Part shown: positions 8,766 to 17,531 of the stretch, in pieces
How the letters are laid out: each line of letters starts with the position of its first letter
How positions within the stretch are numbered: the first letter of the stretch is position 1
Source of the DNA: Methylobacterium marchantiae
GTDB taxonomy: Bacteria > Pseudomonadota > Alphaproteobacteria > Rhizobiales > Beijerinckiaceae
Assembly: GCF_022179405.1 (NCBI RefSeq)
Contig: NZ_BPQT01000026.1
Coordinates: 1-64,000, forward strand
Length of the DNA stretch: 64,000 bases
Direction: 5' to 3'
Notes under the pieces: model-generated
Database searches by the model: none
Seen by the model: the letters and a program-made list of their open reading frames with translations, nothing else
What the model was told of the DNA's origin: nothing
Translations under genes and position numbers: made by a program

Positions 8766-9194
8766 GATAGCCGGGATGTGGCGAGGCGATGCCGCCCCTG
8801 TCAACCTCCTATAGCGCAAAATGCGGTCCGCTGTCAGGGCGCGCGGGGCACACCCGCCACTCACTCGAGACACGCGCCGTCTCGGCATCCCTCGACGAGA
8901 CCCGAGAGTCGTTTGTTTTTCCGAACGATGCCTGCTGACGACCCGGAAATTCGGCGCAGATCGGCGAGGCCGAGATGCATGAGATTCCGGCAGTCGCCAC
9001 CGAAAGCAGAGCGTTCTTCTGATTTCCGACGGAACGCCAACAAGACCATCCCTTGATGACGCGTTCTTAAAAAAGAACGTTCTCGTTGACAGAGGAGGCG
9101 TTCGGCGGGACCATCGCGGCACTTGGCAAGGACGCTCAGGCCGGCTTCCGCATGGATCCGCTCGCCTCGTCCGTTCGAAGAATCCTGTTCCCGA
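8766..9194. other. Divergent intergenic region between ispH and the organosulfur cluster
   Basis: About 430 bases with no convincing gene. It must hold the divergent promoters of ispH and of the sulfur-type cluster. The only strong structure is an inverted repeat at 9062-9079, followed by a TTGAC element. Confidence 0.5.
9062..9090 (+). promoter_or_regulatory. Inverted repeat and -35-like box upstream of the organosulfur cluster
   Basis: CGTTCTT and AAGAACG form a perfect 7-bp inverted repeat around AAAA, followed 6 bases later by GTTGAC, a good -35 element. The site lies about 115 bases before the first gene of the cluster. Its position suits a regulator-binding site controlling the cluster. 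No -10 box is obvious, so the assignment is tentative. Confidence 0.35.
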
Positions 9195-10337
9195 ATGATC
9201 CTTTCCTCACCGCTGAACGATACGGCCGAAGGGCTCGCCCGGCTCTTCGCCGAACGGGCCGAGGGTCACGACCGCGCCGGTCGCTTCGCGCAGGACAACA
9301 TCGCCGACCTTCGCAATGCCGGCCTGCCGGGACTGACGGTGCCGCGTCGGCTCGGCGGCGGCGGCGCGGGGCTCGGGCAGGCGGCGATGGTCATCGGCAC
9401 GCTGGCTCGGGGCGATCCCTCCACTGCCCTGGTGGTCACCATGCATTTCCTTCAGCACGGACTCATCCACAGTCGTGAGACATGGCCGCGGGCGATTGCC
9501 GACAGGCTCGGCCGCGCAGCGGTGGAGGACGGCGCGCTCATCAACGCCCTAAGGGTGGAGCCCGAGCTCGGTACGCCCGCCAGGGGTGGAATGCCGGAGA
9601 CGGTCGCACGGGCAACGGCCACGGGCTGGCGCATAACCGGGCGCAAGATCTACTCCACCGGCAGCCCGGCCCTGACCCACGGCCTCGTCTTCGTCCGCAC
9701 CGACGAGGCGGAACCACGCATCGGCAACATCCTCGTGCCGATGACGTCCGCGGGCGTACGCATCGAGGAGAGCTGGGACCATCTCGGCCTGCGGGCCAGC
9801 GGCAGCCACGACGTAGTTTTTGAGAACGTCGAGGTGCCCGCCGACCATGCGGTGGATCTTCGCGCGCCGGAGGGCTGGCGCCGGCCCGATACCGAGCAGC
9901 AGGCCTGGAGCACGGCGATGCTGGCCGCCCTCTATGATGGCATCGCCCACTCGGCGCAGGCCTGGTTCATCGCTTTCGCGAAGGATCGCAAGCCCGGAAG
10001 CCTCGGGCAAAGCCTCGCTACCCTACCGCGCTTCCAAGAGGCCGTCGGCGAGAGCGAGCGTCTGCTCGCCGTGAATGCCCGCCTGATCCGGAGCTTCGCC
10101 GCGGATGTCGACGGGGGCACCTGCCCCTCGGTGGCCGAATCCGGATTCCTCAAGATCACCGTCACCGAAAACGCGGTCCAGGTGGTCCAGCGTGCCGTCG
10201 AACTCGCCGGCAATCCTGGCCTGTCGCGGAAGAACCCGCTGGAGCGGCACCTGCGCGACGTCCTGTGCGGGCGCATCCACTGGCCGCAGGCCGATGCGGT
10301 CCGCGTCTCCGCCGGCCGTGCCGCGCTCGGCCTTTGA
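9195..10337 (+). CDS. Acyl-CoA dehydrogenase-fold flavoprotein, SfnB/DszC-like
   Basis: A 380-residue protein of the acyl-CoA dehydrogenase fold: helical N-domain, the beta-domain with [16 protein letters not shown] and [19 protein letters not shown], and a C-terminal helical domain. The family branch includes SfnB and sulfone or dibenzothiophene monooxygenases, which use reduced flavin rather than dehydrogenate acyl-CoA. The neighbours (an SsuD-like monooxygenase and SsuA-like binding proteins) support a role in organosulfur acquisition; the exact reaction is unknown. The ATG at 9195 is preferred to an upstream frame whose extra residues are unlike the family. The next gene begins 37 bases later, so the two are likely co-transcribed. 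Confidence 0.8.
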   Translation: MILSSPLNDTAEGLARLFAERAEGHDRAGRFAQDNIADLRNAGLPGLTVPRRLGGGGAGLGQAAMVIGTLARGDPSTALVVTMHFLQHGLIHSRETWPRAIADRLGRAAVEDGALINALRVEPELGTPARGGMPETVARATATGWRITGRKIYSTGSPALTHGLVFVRTDEAEPRIGNILVPMTSAGVRIEESWDHLGLRASGSHDVVFENVEVPADHAVDLRAPEGWRRPDTEQQAWSTAMLAALYDGIAHSAQAWFIAFAKDRKPGSLGQSLATLPRFQEAVGESERLLAVNARLIRSFAADVDGGTCPSVAESGFLKITVTENAVQVVQRAVELAGNPGLSRKNPLERHLRDVLCGRIHWPQADAVRVSAGRAALGL

Positions 10338-10374
10338 GATCGCTGCAACTTCCGACACGGACAAGGAGATCGAG

Positions 10375-11478
10375 ATGAGCTTCCTGCCAGCGGACTCCGT
10401 CGAGTTCATCGGCTTCGCCGCCCCGCGCTACACTTCCGAGACCCATGCGGCTTCCGGTCCCGCCATCGACCGCGACTATCTCCGGCTTCTCGCCCAGGCG
10501 CATGAATGGGGCGGGTTCGACCGCATCCTCGTGGCCTTCTACGCCACCGCCCCCGACGCTCTGCTGCTCTCGGCCCAGATCGCAGCGGTGACCGACCGCA
10601 TCGGCCTGATGATCGCCCACCGCACCGGCTTCACGGCGCCGACGGTGGCCGCGCGGCAATTCGCGACCCTCGACCAGCTGACCGGCGGGCGCGTCGCCAT
10701 CCACGCCATCAGCGGCGGCGACGACCGGGAACTGGCGCAGGACGGCGACCATCTCACCAAGGACGAGCGCTACGCCCGGACCGACGAGTTCCTCACCATC
10801 GCCCGGCAGGTCTGGACCGCGGAAGCGCCGTTCGATTTCGCCGGCGCGCATTACCGGATCGATCGCGGGTTCTCCGAGGTGAAGCCGGTGAACCCGCGCG
10901 GCATCCCGGTCTATTTCGGCGGAGCATCGCCCGCGGCCATCACTGTGGCCGGTCGCCATGCCGACACCTACGCCCTGTGGGGAGAGAGCCTGGACCAGGT
11001 CCGCGAAGCCATCGCCAGGGTGAGGGCGGCGGCCGCACCCCATGGCCGCGATCCCCGCTTCAGCCTGTCGTTCCGCCCGATCCTGGCCGCGACGGAGGAG
11101 GAAGCCTGGGCGAGAGCCGAGGACATCCTGGCGCGCACCCGCGCCGCCCGCGCGGCCAAGGGGCTCGGCCCGGCGGCCGTACCCGAGAACGAGGGCTCGC
11201 GACGCCTGCTCGCGGCGGCCTCCCAGGGCTCGCGCCTCGACAAGCGCCTCTATACCGCCATCGCCAGGGAGACGGGCGCCTCGGGCAATTCCACCGCCCT
11301 CGTCGGGAGACCGGAGCAGGTGGCCGACGCCCTGCTCGACTATCATGACCTCGGAGTGCGCACATTCCTCATACGCGGCTTCGACCCGCTGGAGGATGCC
11401 CTCACCTATGGCCGCGACCTGATCCCGGCCTTCAAGCGGCTCCTCGCCCAGCGTGGCGCCCGAGCGGAGGCAGCCTGA
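10375..11478 (+). CDS. FMNH2-dependent monooxygenase of the luciferase-like (LLM) class, SsuD-like
   Basis: A 367-residue TIM-barrel flavin monooxygenase. Family features seen are TDRIGLMIAHRTGF, the strongly conserved TLDQLTGGRVAIHAISGG and the FGGASPAAITVAGRHADTYA region. Alkanesulfonate monooxygenases of this class cleave C-S bonds of sulfonates to sulfite and an aldehyde, using FMNH2 from a separate reductase. No flavin reductase gene is linked here. The start at 10375 has AAGGAG 7 bases upstream. The stop overlaps the ATG of the next gene (TGATG), which indicates translational coupling to the binding protein. Confidence 0.87.
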   Translation: MSFLPADSVEFIGFAAPRYTSETHAASGPAIDRDYLRLLAQAHEWGGFDRILVAFYATAPDALLLSAQIAAVTDRIGLMIAHRTGFTAPTVAARQFATLDQLTGGRVAIHAISGGDDRELAQDGDHLTKDERYARTDEFLTIARQVWTAEAPFDFAGAHYRIDRGFSEVKPVNPRGIPVYFGGASPAAITVAGRHADTYALWGESLDQVREAIARVRAAAAPHGRDPRFSLSFRPILAATEEEAWARAEDILARTRAARAAKGLGPAAVPENEGSRRLLAAASQGSRLDKRLYTAIARETGASGNSTALVGRPEQVADALLDYHDLGVRTFLIRGFDPLEDALTYGRDLIPAFKRLLAQRGARAEAA

Positions 11479-12419
11479 TGCGTGCGCTCATCGCCGCCCT
11501 CGCGCTCTTCGCCCTCACCGGCAGCACCCACGCCGACGAGACGGTGCTTCGCGTCGGCGACCAGCGCGGCAACGCCCGTGCCCTCATGGAAGCGGCCGGC
11601 GTCCTCGCCGACCTGCCCTACAAGCTCGAATGGAGCGAGTTTCCCGCAGCCGCCCCTCTCCTCGAAGCCCTCAATGCCGGGGCGATCGATGCCGGCGGCG
11701 TCGGCGATGCGCCCTTCACCTTCGCGGCCGCCGCCGGGGTTCCGGTGAAGGCCTTCGTCGCCTTCCGCAACAGGCAGGATGGGCTGGCGATCCTCGTCGC
11801 CAAGGATTCACCGATCAGGATGGTGGCCGACCTCCGGGGCAAGAGCATCGCCACCAATCGCGGCTCCATCGGCCATCAGGTGGTGCTGGCCGCACTGGAG
11901 GAGGCGGGCCTTCCGGCAAATGCCGTGACCCTGCGCTTCCTGCCGCCGGCGGATGCCAAGATCGCGCTAGCGAGCGGCAGCGTCGATGCGTGGTCGACGT
12001 GGGAACCCTATACCTCGACCGCCGAACTCGCCGGCCTCGCCCGTGTCGTCCGCGACGGCAACGGCATCACGCCGGGCCTGAGCTTCGCAGTGGCCTCCGA
12101 CGCCGCCCTGAAGACCAAGCGAGCGCAACTCGCCGATTTCGGCCGCCGCCTCGTCTCGGCCAGGGAATGGGCCCTGAAGGACCCGGCCCCCTACGCGGCG
12201 GTCTGGTCGAAGCTCATCGGCCTGCCGGAGACCGTGTCCCTGCGCTGGTTCTCGCGGGCGGAGTATCGGGCCGTCCCCATCGACGAGGCGGTGATCGCCG
12301 ACGAGCAGCGCAACATCGATCTCTATGTCCGCTCCGGGCTGATCCCCGCCGCGCGGGCGCCGCGCGCCGACCTCATCCTCGATCGGAGCTTCGAACCGCC
12401 GTCGATCGCGGTACGTTGA
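11478..12419 (+). CDS. SsuA-like periplasmic substrate-binding protein (first copy)
   Basis: A 313-residue exported binding protein with signal peptide MRALIAALALFALTGSTHA. Its organisation matches NMT1/SsuA-type sulfonate, nitrate and taurine binding proteins: GDQRGNARALMEA, LEALNAGAIDAGGVGDAPF, RGKSIATNRGSIGHQVVLAA and GSVDAWSTWEPYTS. It overlaps the monooxygenase stop by one base. No ABC permease or ATPase is present in the cluster, so it must share a transporter encoded elsewhere or act differently. The second binding-protein gene of the cluster is clearly a paralogue, with the same motif order. Confidence 0.88.
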   Translation: MRALIAALALFALTGSTHADETVLRVGDQRGNARALMEAAGVLADLPYKLEWSEFPAAAPLLEALNAGAIDAGGVGDAPFTFAAAAGVPVKAFVAFRNRQDGLAILVAKDSPIRMVADLRGKSIATNRGSIGHQVVLAALEEAGLPANAVTLRFLPPADAKIALASGSVDAWSTWEPYTSTAELAGLARVVRDGNGITPGLSFAVASDAALKTKRAQLADFGRRLVSAREWALKDPAPYAAVWSKLIGLPETVSLRWFSRAEYRAVPIDEAVIADEQRNIDLYVRSGLIPAARAPRADLILDRSFEPPSIAVR

Positions 12420-12445
12420 ACCGATTGCCGCCGAGGACCGGACCG

Positions 12446-12979
12446 ATGCACGACCCTTCCGACCACAGCCACGACCACGCCCATTCCGAGCACACGCGCG
12501 AGCACGAGGCGGCTCCCGCCGCCGAGCGCTGGAAGCATGACGGCGTGCGGGTGATCCCCGGCGACAAGCTCGATTCCAACACCGCCCAGACGCCGGGCAT
12601 GTTCCGGCAGGCGGCGATCAACCATGCCCGCGTCGGCGCGCAGAAGATCTGGGCCGGCACGGTGGCGATCGCACCCGACGCCAAGACCGGGGTGCACCAT
12701 CACGGCGCCCTGGAGAGCGTGATCTACGTGGTCTCCGGCCGCGCCCGCATGCGCTGGGGCGACAAGCTCGAATTCGTGGCGGAAGCCGGCCCCGGCGACT
12801 TCATCTTCGTGCCGCCCTACGTGCCGCACCAGGAGATCAACGCCGATCCGGACCAGCCCCTGAACTGCGTCCTGGTGCGCTCCGACAACGAGGCGGTGGT
12901 GGTCAACATCACCGACGTGGAACCCGTCGAGCGCCCCGAGACGGTCCACTGGATCGACCCCATCCACAAGCATCCCTGA
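12446..12979 (+). CDS. Cupin-domain protein with His-rich N-terminus
   Basis: A 177-residue single-domain cupin. The first 25 residues are His/Asp/Glu-rich (HDPSDHSHDHAHSEHTREHE), a likely metal-binding or metal-delivery tail. The cupin metal motifs are present: GVHHHGALESVIYVVSG and GDFIFVPPYVPHQEIN. Cupins of this kind include dioxygenases and sensors, and their reaction cannot be told from sequence. It lies 26 bases after the first binding protein and 28 before the second, inside what looks like one transcription unit. The start is taken at the first ATG; no strong ribosome site is seen, with GAGGACCGGACCG as the best candidate. Confidence 0.8.
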   Translation: MHDPSDHSHDHAHSEHTREHEAAPAAERWKHDGVRVIPGDKLDSNTAQTPGMFRQAAINHARVGAQKIWAGTVAIAPDAKTGVHHHGALESVIYVVSGRARMRWGDKLEFVAEAGPGDFIFVPPYVPHQEINADPDQPLNCVLVRSDNEAVVVNITDVEPVERPETVHWIDPIHKHP

Positions 12980-13007
12980 TCCTGCACGGACCACGAGACA
13001 TCGACCC

Positions 13008-13967
13008 ATGATTCATCGTCGCCATGCGCTGCTCGCCGCCGCGCTGAGCCTTGCCACCCTCCTCCCGCGGGCGTCATTCGCCGCCGACCCGAAGACCCTG
13101 CGCATCGGCTATCAGAAATCCTCGACCCTCATCGCGCTGCTCAAGCAGGATGGCAGCCTGGAGAAGGCGCTCGCGCCCCTCGGGGTCGGGCTCACCTGGC
13201 ACGAATTCACCAGTGGTCTTCCGGTGATGGAGGCGCTCAACGCGGGCCAGATCGATCTCTCGGCGGATGTCGCCGACACGGTGCCGATCTTCGCCCAGGC
13301 CGCCAATGCGCGGATCACCTACGTGGCGCAGGAGGCGGCTTCACCCGGCGCTCAGGCCATCGTCGTCGGAAGCGATTCCGCGATCAAGTCGGTGGCGGAC
13401 CTCAAGGGCCGCAAGGTCGCTGTGACGAAGGGTGCCGGCAGCCACTACCTCCTCCTCGCCGCCCTGAAGGCGGAGGGGATTCCGTTCAAGGCGATCACGC
13501 CCGCCTACATCACCCCCGCGGACGGGCGCACGGCGCTCGCCAGCGGCGGGGTCGAGGCCTGGGTCGCCTGGGACCCGTTCCTCTCGGCGGCCGAACTGCA
13601 ATCGGGCGCCCGCATCCTGGAGGACGGGACCGGCCTGTCGCTCTACAAGCGCTACTACCTCGCCTCGGACGAGTACGCGGCCCAGCGCGGCGACGTCCTC
13701 AACATCGTCTTCGCCAAGCTGCGCGAGACCGGCGCTTGGGTGAAGGCCAATCCCGACGAGGCCGCGACCCGTCTCGGCGCCTTATGGAAACTCGATCCGG
13801 CCATCGTCGCCAAGGCCAATGCCCGCCGCACCTACGTGGTGGAACCGGTAACCCGCGAGGGTCTCTCCGAGCAACAGACCATCGCGGATGCGTTCCGCAG
13901 CGAAGGTCTGCTGCCCCGCCCCGTCGACGCCTCGTCGCTGGGCATCTGGGCGCCGACCAAGTCCTGA
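13008..13967 (+). CDS. SsuA-like aliphatic sulfonate-binding protein (second copy)
   Basis: A 319-residue exported protein with a twin-arginine-like signal start (MIHRRHALLAAALSLATLLP) and cleavage near SFA-ADP. Motifs GYQKSSTLIALLKQDG, WHEFTSGLPVMEALNAGQID, LKGRKVAVTKGAGSHYLLLA and GGVEAWVAWDPFLSAAE are the core of SsuA proteins that bind alkanesulfonates. It is the last gene of the cluster and closer to canonical SsuA than the first copy. A terminator that reads on the opposite strand follows. No SsuB or SsuC partners are visible within 9 kb on either side. Confidence 0.9.
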   Translation: MIHRRHALLAAALSLATLLPRASFAADPKTLRIGYQKSSTLIALLKQDGSLEKALAPLGVGLTWHEFTSGLPVMEALNAGQIDLSADVADTVPIFAQAANARITYVAQEAASPGAQAIVVGSDSAIKSVADLKGRKVAVTKGAGSHYLLLAALKAEGIPFKAITPAYITPADGRTALASGGVEAWVAWDPFLSAAELQSGARILEDGTGLSLYKRYYLASDEYAAQRGDVLNIVFAKLRETGAWVKANPDEAATRLGALWKLDPAIVAKANARRTYVVEPVTREGLSEQQTIADAFRSEGLLPRPVDASSLGIWAPTKS

Positions 13968-13976
13968 CCGGCGAAC

Positions 13977-14006
13977 AAAAAATCCCGATGAGCCGGGCTC
14001 ATCAGG
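13977..14006 (-). terminator. Intrinsic terminator of the TonB-dependent receptor gene
   Basis: On the minus strand a hairpin built on GATGAGC and GCTCATC (flanked by further CC/GG pairs, CCG loop) is followed by ATTTTTTG. It lies 34 bases after the stop of the receptor gene. It may also stop plus-strand transcription from the sulfur cluster, though without a T-run on that side. Confidence 0.8.
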
Positions 14007-14039
14007 ATCGTGGCGCTTCTCACCGCATGAGGGACGGGC

Positions 14040-16244
14040 TCACCACTTGTAGGAGACGCTGGCTACGACCTTGCGCTGGGTACCGTAGAAGCAGGCCGTG
14101 GCGGTCGAGCAGGACGACACGAAGCGTTTGTCGCCGATATTGATCACGTTCACGGCAGCGCGCCATCCGGCGTAATCGTAATGCACCGCCGCGTCGAAGG
14201 TCACGTATTCGGGCACGACGAGTGTGTTGGCGACATCCGCATAGGACTGCCCGACATAGTTCACACCGCCGCCGAAGCCGAAGCCTTTGAAGTCGCCGAC
14301 CGGGATCGTATAATCGGCCCAGAGCGAGGCGAGGGTCTGAGGAATACCTACCGGAACCTTGCCAAGGTCGAGGACCGTCCCTTCGATGGTGCGCAGACCG
14401 TAGAGCGTATAAGCGGCCGTGAGGTTCAGGCCTTCGGCGAGGGTCGCAGTGGCCGAGAGTTCGAAGCCGCGCGAGCGCACCGATCCGATCTGCAAGTTGG
14501 TGAAGATATTGTCCGGGTTCGGCGTCAGCGTATTGTTGCGGACGAGGTCGAAGGCCGCGAACGTGAAGAGCGTGTTCCAGCCGACGGGCTGGAACTTGGT
14601 CCCGATCTCGACCTGCTCGCCAGTCTCCGACTTGAACGGCCGGTTGTTGACGTCGGCGCCCGGCGTCGGGTTGAAAGATGTCCCGTAGGTGATGTAGGGC
14701 GCCAGCCCGTTGTCGAGATTGTAGATCAGGCCGAGCCGGCCAGTGAAGGCGCTCTCGCTGATCTGGGTCGAGGTCCCCGCTGGGATCTTGCTGTCGATGT
14801 TGTTGTCGACGAAGTCCTGACGACCGCCGATGAGGAAGGTCAGGCGTTCGGTGAGCGCGATTTGATCCTGTGCGTAGAGGCCGACCTGCTGGAGCTGCTG
14901 GTTCAGCACGCGGTAGGGGGCGGGCGCGACCGCAGTCTGGAAGTAACGCGGGAACAGGATGTTGAGATTCGGCGCTTGGGCGGGGAACGGGGTGGAGGCC
15001 TGATTGTCCGAGAGGCTGTAGCGTTTGTAGTCGACGCCCATCAGCACGGTGTGCCCGAACGTACCATCGTTGAAGCGAGCCTCCGCCTGATTGTCGACGG
15101 CGAAGAGCCCGGCGCGGGGCGTCGTCAGGAAGCCGTAGCGGGCGAGATTCGTCTGGGATGTGTCGCCGAAGGCGTAGCCGTTGGCGACGTAGCGGGAATC
15201 CGAGACTTCCGTGAACGAGTAGCGGAAGTTCTGGCGCACGGTCCACACGTCGTCGACATGGTGCTCGAATTCGTAGCCGAGATTGGCCTGGTTGCGGGTG
15301 TAGCGGTCCACCAGCGGATCGCTGGCGTTGAGCTTGCGGTCGATCCTGAGACCGGAAGCGTTGGTGCGCACGGTCCCGAAATACGGAAGGAACTGGCCGG
15401 CCCCGCCGGTCTCGTCGCGCTGGAAACTCGTGAGCACCGTGAAGGTGGTGGCGCCGTCGGGCTTATAGGTGAAGCTCGGCGCGATGTAGTAGCGGTCTTC
15501 CGGAGCGAAGTTCACCTGGGCGTCGCCGTTCTGGAAGCGGCCGGTGAGGCGGTAGAACCAGTGGCCGGACTCGTCGACCGGGCCGCCGAGATCGAAAGCG
15601 GCGTAGCGCTGGCTGAACGAGCCGCCGCCCAGTTCGAGATAGCGCAGGGGCGTAAAGGTCGGCCGCTTCGAGACGATGTTGATGAGGCCGCCCACCGGGC
15701 TGCCGCCGAAGAGGGTGGCGGCGGGGCCGCGCAGCAGCTCGATGCGTTCGGCGCCGAACGGGTCGACGCGGAAATTGGCGAAACCGGTCTGGAACAGCTG
15801 GAGTCCGTCCCGGAACAGGCCGGATTCCGTGGCCGAGAAGCCGCGGATCAGGAACCAGTCGAGGCGCGTATCGGGGCCGAACTGGTTGGCGTAGATGCCC
15901 GGCGTGTAGCGCACGGCCTCGGACAGGGTCTGGGAGCCCTGTGCCTTGATCTGGTCGGCGCTGACGACGCTGATCGATTGCGGCGTGCGGATGATCGGCG
16001 TGTCGGTCTTGGTCGCGGTGGCACTGCGGGTGGCGACGTAGCCGTCCACCGGGCCGCGGGCGGTCTCGGGTCCGCGGCGTCCGTTGCCGGCTCCCGCGCC
16101 GATACCGGTGCCGGCTCCTTCGACGCTCAAGGTCTCGAGCGTCACGGCGCGTTCCTGTGCCGAAGCGGCGCCCGTCAAGGCGAGCACGATGAGAGACACG
16201 CCAGCCGCGAGGGCTGCGGGACAGGCGAAGGAGGGCGACGACAT
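14040..16244 (-). CDS. TonB-dependent siderophore-type outer-membrane receptor
   Basis: A 734-residue outer-membrane active transporter. The order is: signal peptide to about residue 29 (…LTGAASA), a Gly-rich linker, plug domain from about 70 (TPIIRTPQSISVVSADQI; the RIELLRGPAATLFGGSPVGGL region is diagnostic), then a 22-strand barrel ending in the aromatic VASVSYKW. Two Cys near the C-terminus (CSTATAC) resemble the FhuA/ferrichrome-receptor group. It has no FecA-like signalling extension. Ferric siderophore uptake is the usual role, but organosulfur uptake cannot be excluded because it converges with the sulfonate cluster. The start at 16244 opens the signal peptide. Confidence 0.9.
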   Translation of the reverse strand: MSSPSFACPAALAAGVSLIVLALTGAASAQERAVTLETLSVEGAGTGIGAGAGNGRRGPETARGPVDGYVATRSATATKTDTPIIRTPQSISVVSADQIKAQGSQTLSEAVRYTPGIYANQFGPDTRLDWFLIRGFSATESGLFRDGLQLFQTGFANFRVDPFGAERIELLRGPAATLFGGSPVGGLINIVSKRPTFTPLRYLELGGGSFSQRYAAFDLGGPVDESGHWFYRLTGRFQNGDAQVNFAPEDRYYIAPSFTYKPDGATTFTVLTSFQRDETGGAGQFLPYFGTVRTNASGLRIDRKLNASDPLVDRYTRNQANLGYEFEHHVDDVWTVRQNFRYSFTEVSDSRYVANGYAFGDTSQTNLARYGFLTTPRAGLFAVDNQAEARFNDGTFGHTVLMGVDYKRYSLSDNQASTPFPAQAPNLNILFPRYFQTAVAPAPYRVLNQQLQQVGLYAQDQIALTERLTFLIGGRQDFVDNNIDSKIPAGTSTQISESAFTGRLGLIYNLDNGLAPYITYGTSFNPTPGADVNNRPFKSETGEQVEIGTKFQPVGWNTLFTFAAFDLVRNNTLTPNPDNIFTNLQIGSVRSRGFELSATATLAEGLNLTAAYTLYGLRTIEGTVLDLGKVPVGIPQTLASLWADYTIPVGDFKGFGFGGGVNYVGQSYADVANTLVVPEYVTFDAAVHYDYAGWRAAVNVINIGDKRFVSSCSTATACFYGTQRKVVASVSYKW

Positions 16245-16697
16245 GGGAGTGCGGCTCCGGATGACGGACAGCAGAACGCGCTCGCGGAAACAGCGAGCCT
16301 TACCCTGCAGCGTTGTTTAGAATTATGACAAACTACTGTAATACAACAGAAATTCGCGCCTCAGCCGTAGCTCTCGCCCCGGAGGCTGGCAAGACACCGG
16401 ACACCATTCGCCGGTTCCCGTTGCTGGTTAGACACAGATCACGCAAGTTGTCGTTGACGTCACCACTCAGCCTGCGGACGTTAGCCAATCGCTGAACGAG
16501 GCGAGTACGCGGTGGGAGAGCGTTTGGATTCGAGAACCCATGTCGCGTGCGGGCCCTGGCTCCTTCTCGACGCGCCGCGGCGCGGAGTCATGCAGGAGCC
16601 CGGCGGGGCGGAGGGCCGGCCTGTGAGAGCGATGATGAGGGCCGACGATCCACATCCCCGGCGCGACCCGCCGGGGATGCGATGATGTGCGGTTGGC
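16245..16697. other. Intergenic region upstream of the TonB receptor
   Basis: About 450 bases without a convincing gene. An AT-rich patch at 16314-16352 (GTTTAGAATTATGACAAAC and CTGTAATACAACAG) is the likely promoter and operator region of the receptor and could hold an iron-response element of the Irr, RirA or Fur type; no exact consensus is matched. CTGTAATACAACAG is itself an imperfect inverted repeat. The rest, toward the formylglutathione hydrolase stop, shows nothing notable. Confidence 0.4.
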
Positions 16698-17531
16698 CTA
16701 TTTCAGGCGGTCGGCAGCCCAGGCGATGTGGTCGTCCATGAAGGTCGAGATAAAGAAATAGGAATGGTCGTAGCCCTCGCGCATGTTCAGCGTCAGGGCG
16801 ATTCCGGCTTTTGCGCAAGCCTCTTCCAGGAGCCAGGGGCGCAGCCCGTCCTGCAGGAAGCTGTCGGCGGTGCCCTGATCCACGAGGAATTCGGGGAAGC
16901 GCTTGCCGTCCTCGATCAGTGCCGTGGCGTCATGCGCGCGCCAGGCCGCCTCGTTCTTCCCGAGATACTTCTCGAAGGCGGGCTTCGACCATCCGGCGGT
17001 GGACGGCTGTGCGATCGGCGCGAAGGCCGAGCAGGACTTGAAACGGTCGGGATAGGTGAGCGCGATGGTCAGAGCGCCGTGTCCGCCCATCGAATGGCCG
17101 AAGATGCCCTGGCGAGACATGTCCGCGGGGAAGTTCTCGGCGATGAGGGCCGGAAGTTCTTCCGTCACGTAGCTCCACATCCGGTAATTCGTGGCATAGG
17201 GCGCCTGGGTCGCGTCGACATAGAAGCCGGCGCCCGAACCGAACTGCCAGTTGCCGGCCTCGTCCGGAATGTCCGCGCCGCGCGGGCTCGTATCAGGCGC
17301 CACGATGATCACGCCATGCTTGGCCGCCGCCCGACGATACTCGCCCTTGTCCATGACATTGGCATGGGTGCAGGTGAGACCGGACAGGTACCAGAGCACC
17401 GGCACCGGGCCGTTCTCCGCCTGCGGTGGCACGAAAACCGCGAAGGTCATGGGGCAGCCGGTGGTCTTGGCATCGTGCTTGTAGACGCCCTGCGTGCCGC
17501 CATGGGCGCGGGCCTTCGAGATGGTTTCCAT
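16698..17531 (-). CDS. fghA: S-formylglutathione hydrolase
   Basis: A 277-residue alpha/beta-hydrolase of the esterase D family that hydrolyses S-formylglutathione to formate and glutathione, the second step of glutathione-linked formaldehyde oxidation. The nucleophile is Ser147 in GHSMGGHG; the triad is completed by Asp in FLVDQGTADSF and His in GYDHSYFF. The oxyanion-region motif YLSGLTCTHANVMDKGEY is characteristic. The ATG at 17531 follows an AGGAG ribosome site; longer frames are unsupported. The gene lies 344 bases downstream of the partner dehydrogenase on the same strand, with a palindromic repeat in between. Confidence 0.95.
   Translation of the reverse strand: METISKARAHGGTQGVYKHDAKTTGCPMTFAVFVPPQAENGPVPVLWYLSGLTCTHANVMDKGEYRRAAAKHGVIIVAPDTSPRGADIPDEAGNWQFGSGAGFYVDATQAPYATNYRMWSYVTEELPALIAENFPADMSRQGIFGHSMGGHGALTIALTYPDRFKSCSAFAPIAQPSTAGWSKPAFEKYLGKNEAAWRAHDATALIEDGKRFPEFLVDQGTADSFLQDGLRPWLLEEACAKAGIALTLNMREGYDHSYFFISTFMDDHIAWAADRLK

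Noticed and set aside
16314-16352. A definite Fur or Irr box before the TonB receptor
   Set aside because: The AT-rich segment TTTAGAATTATGACAAA has the right character but does not match a full consensus, so it is only mentioned as a possibility.
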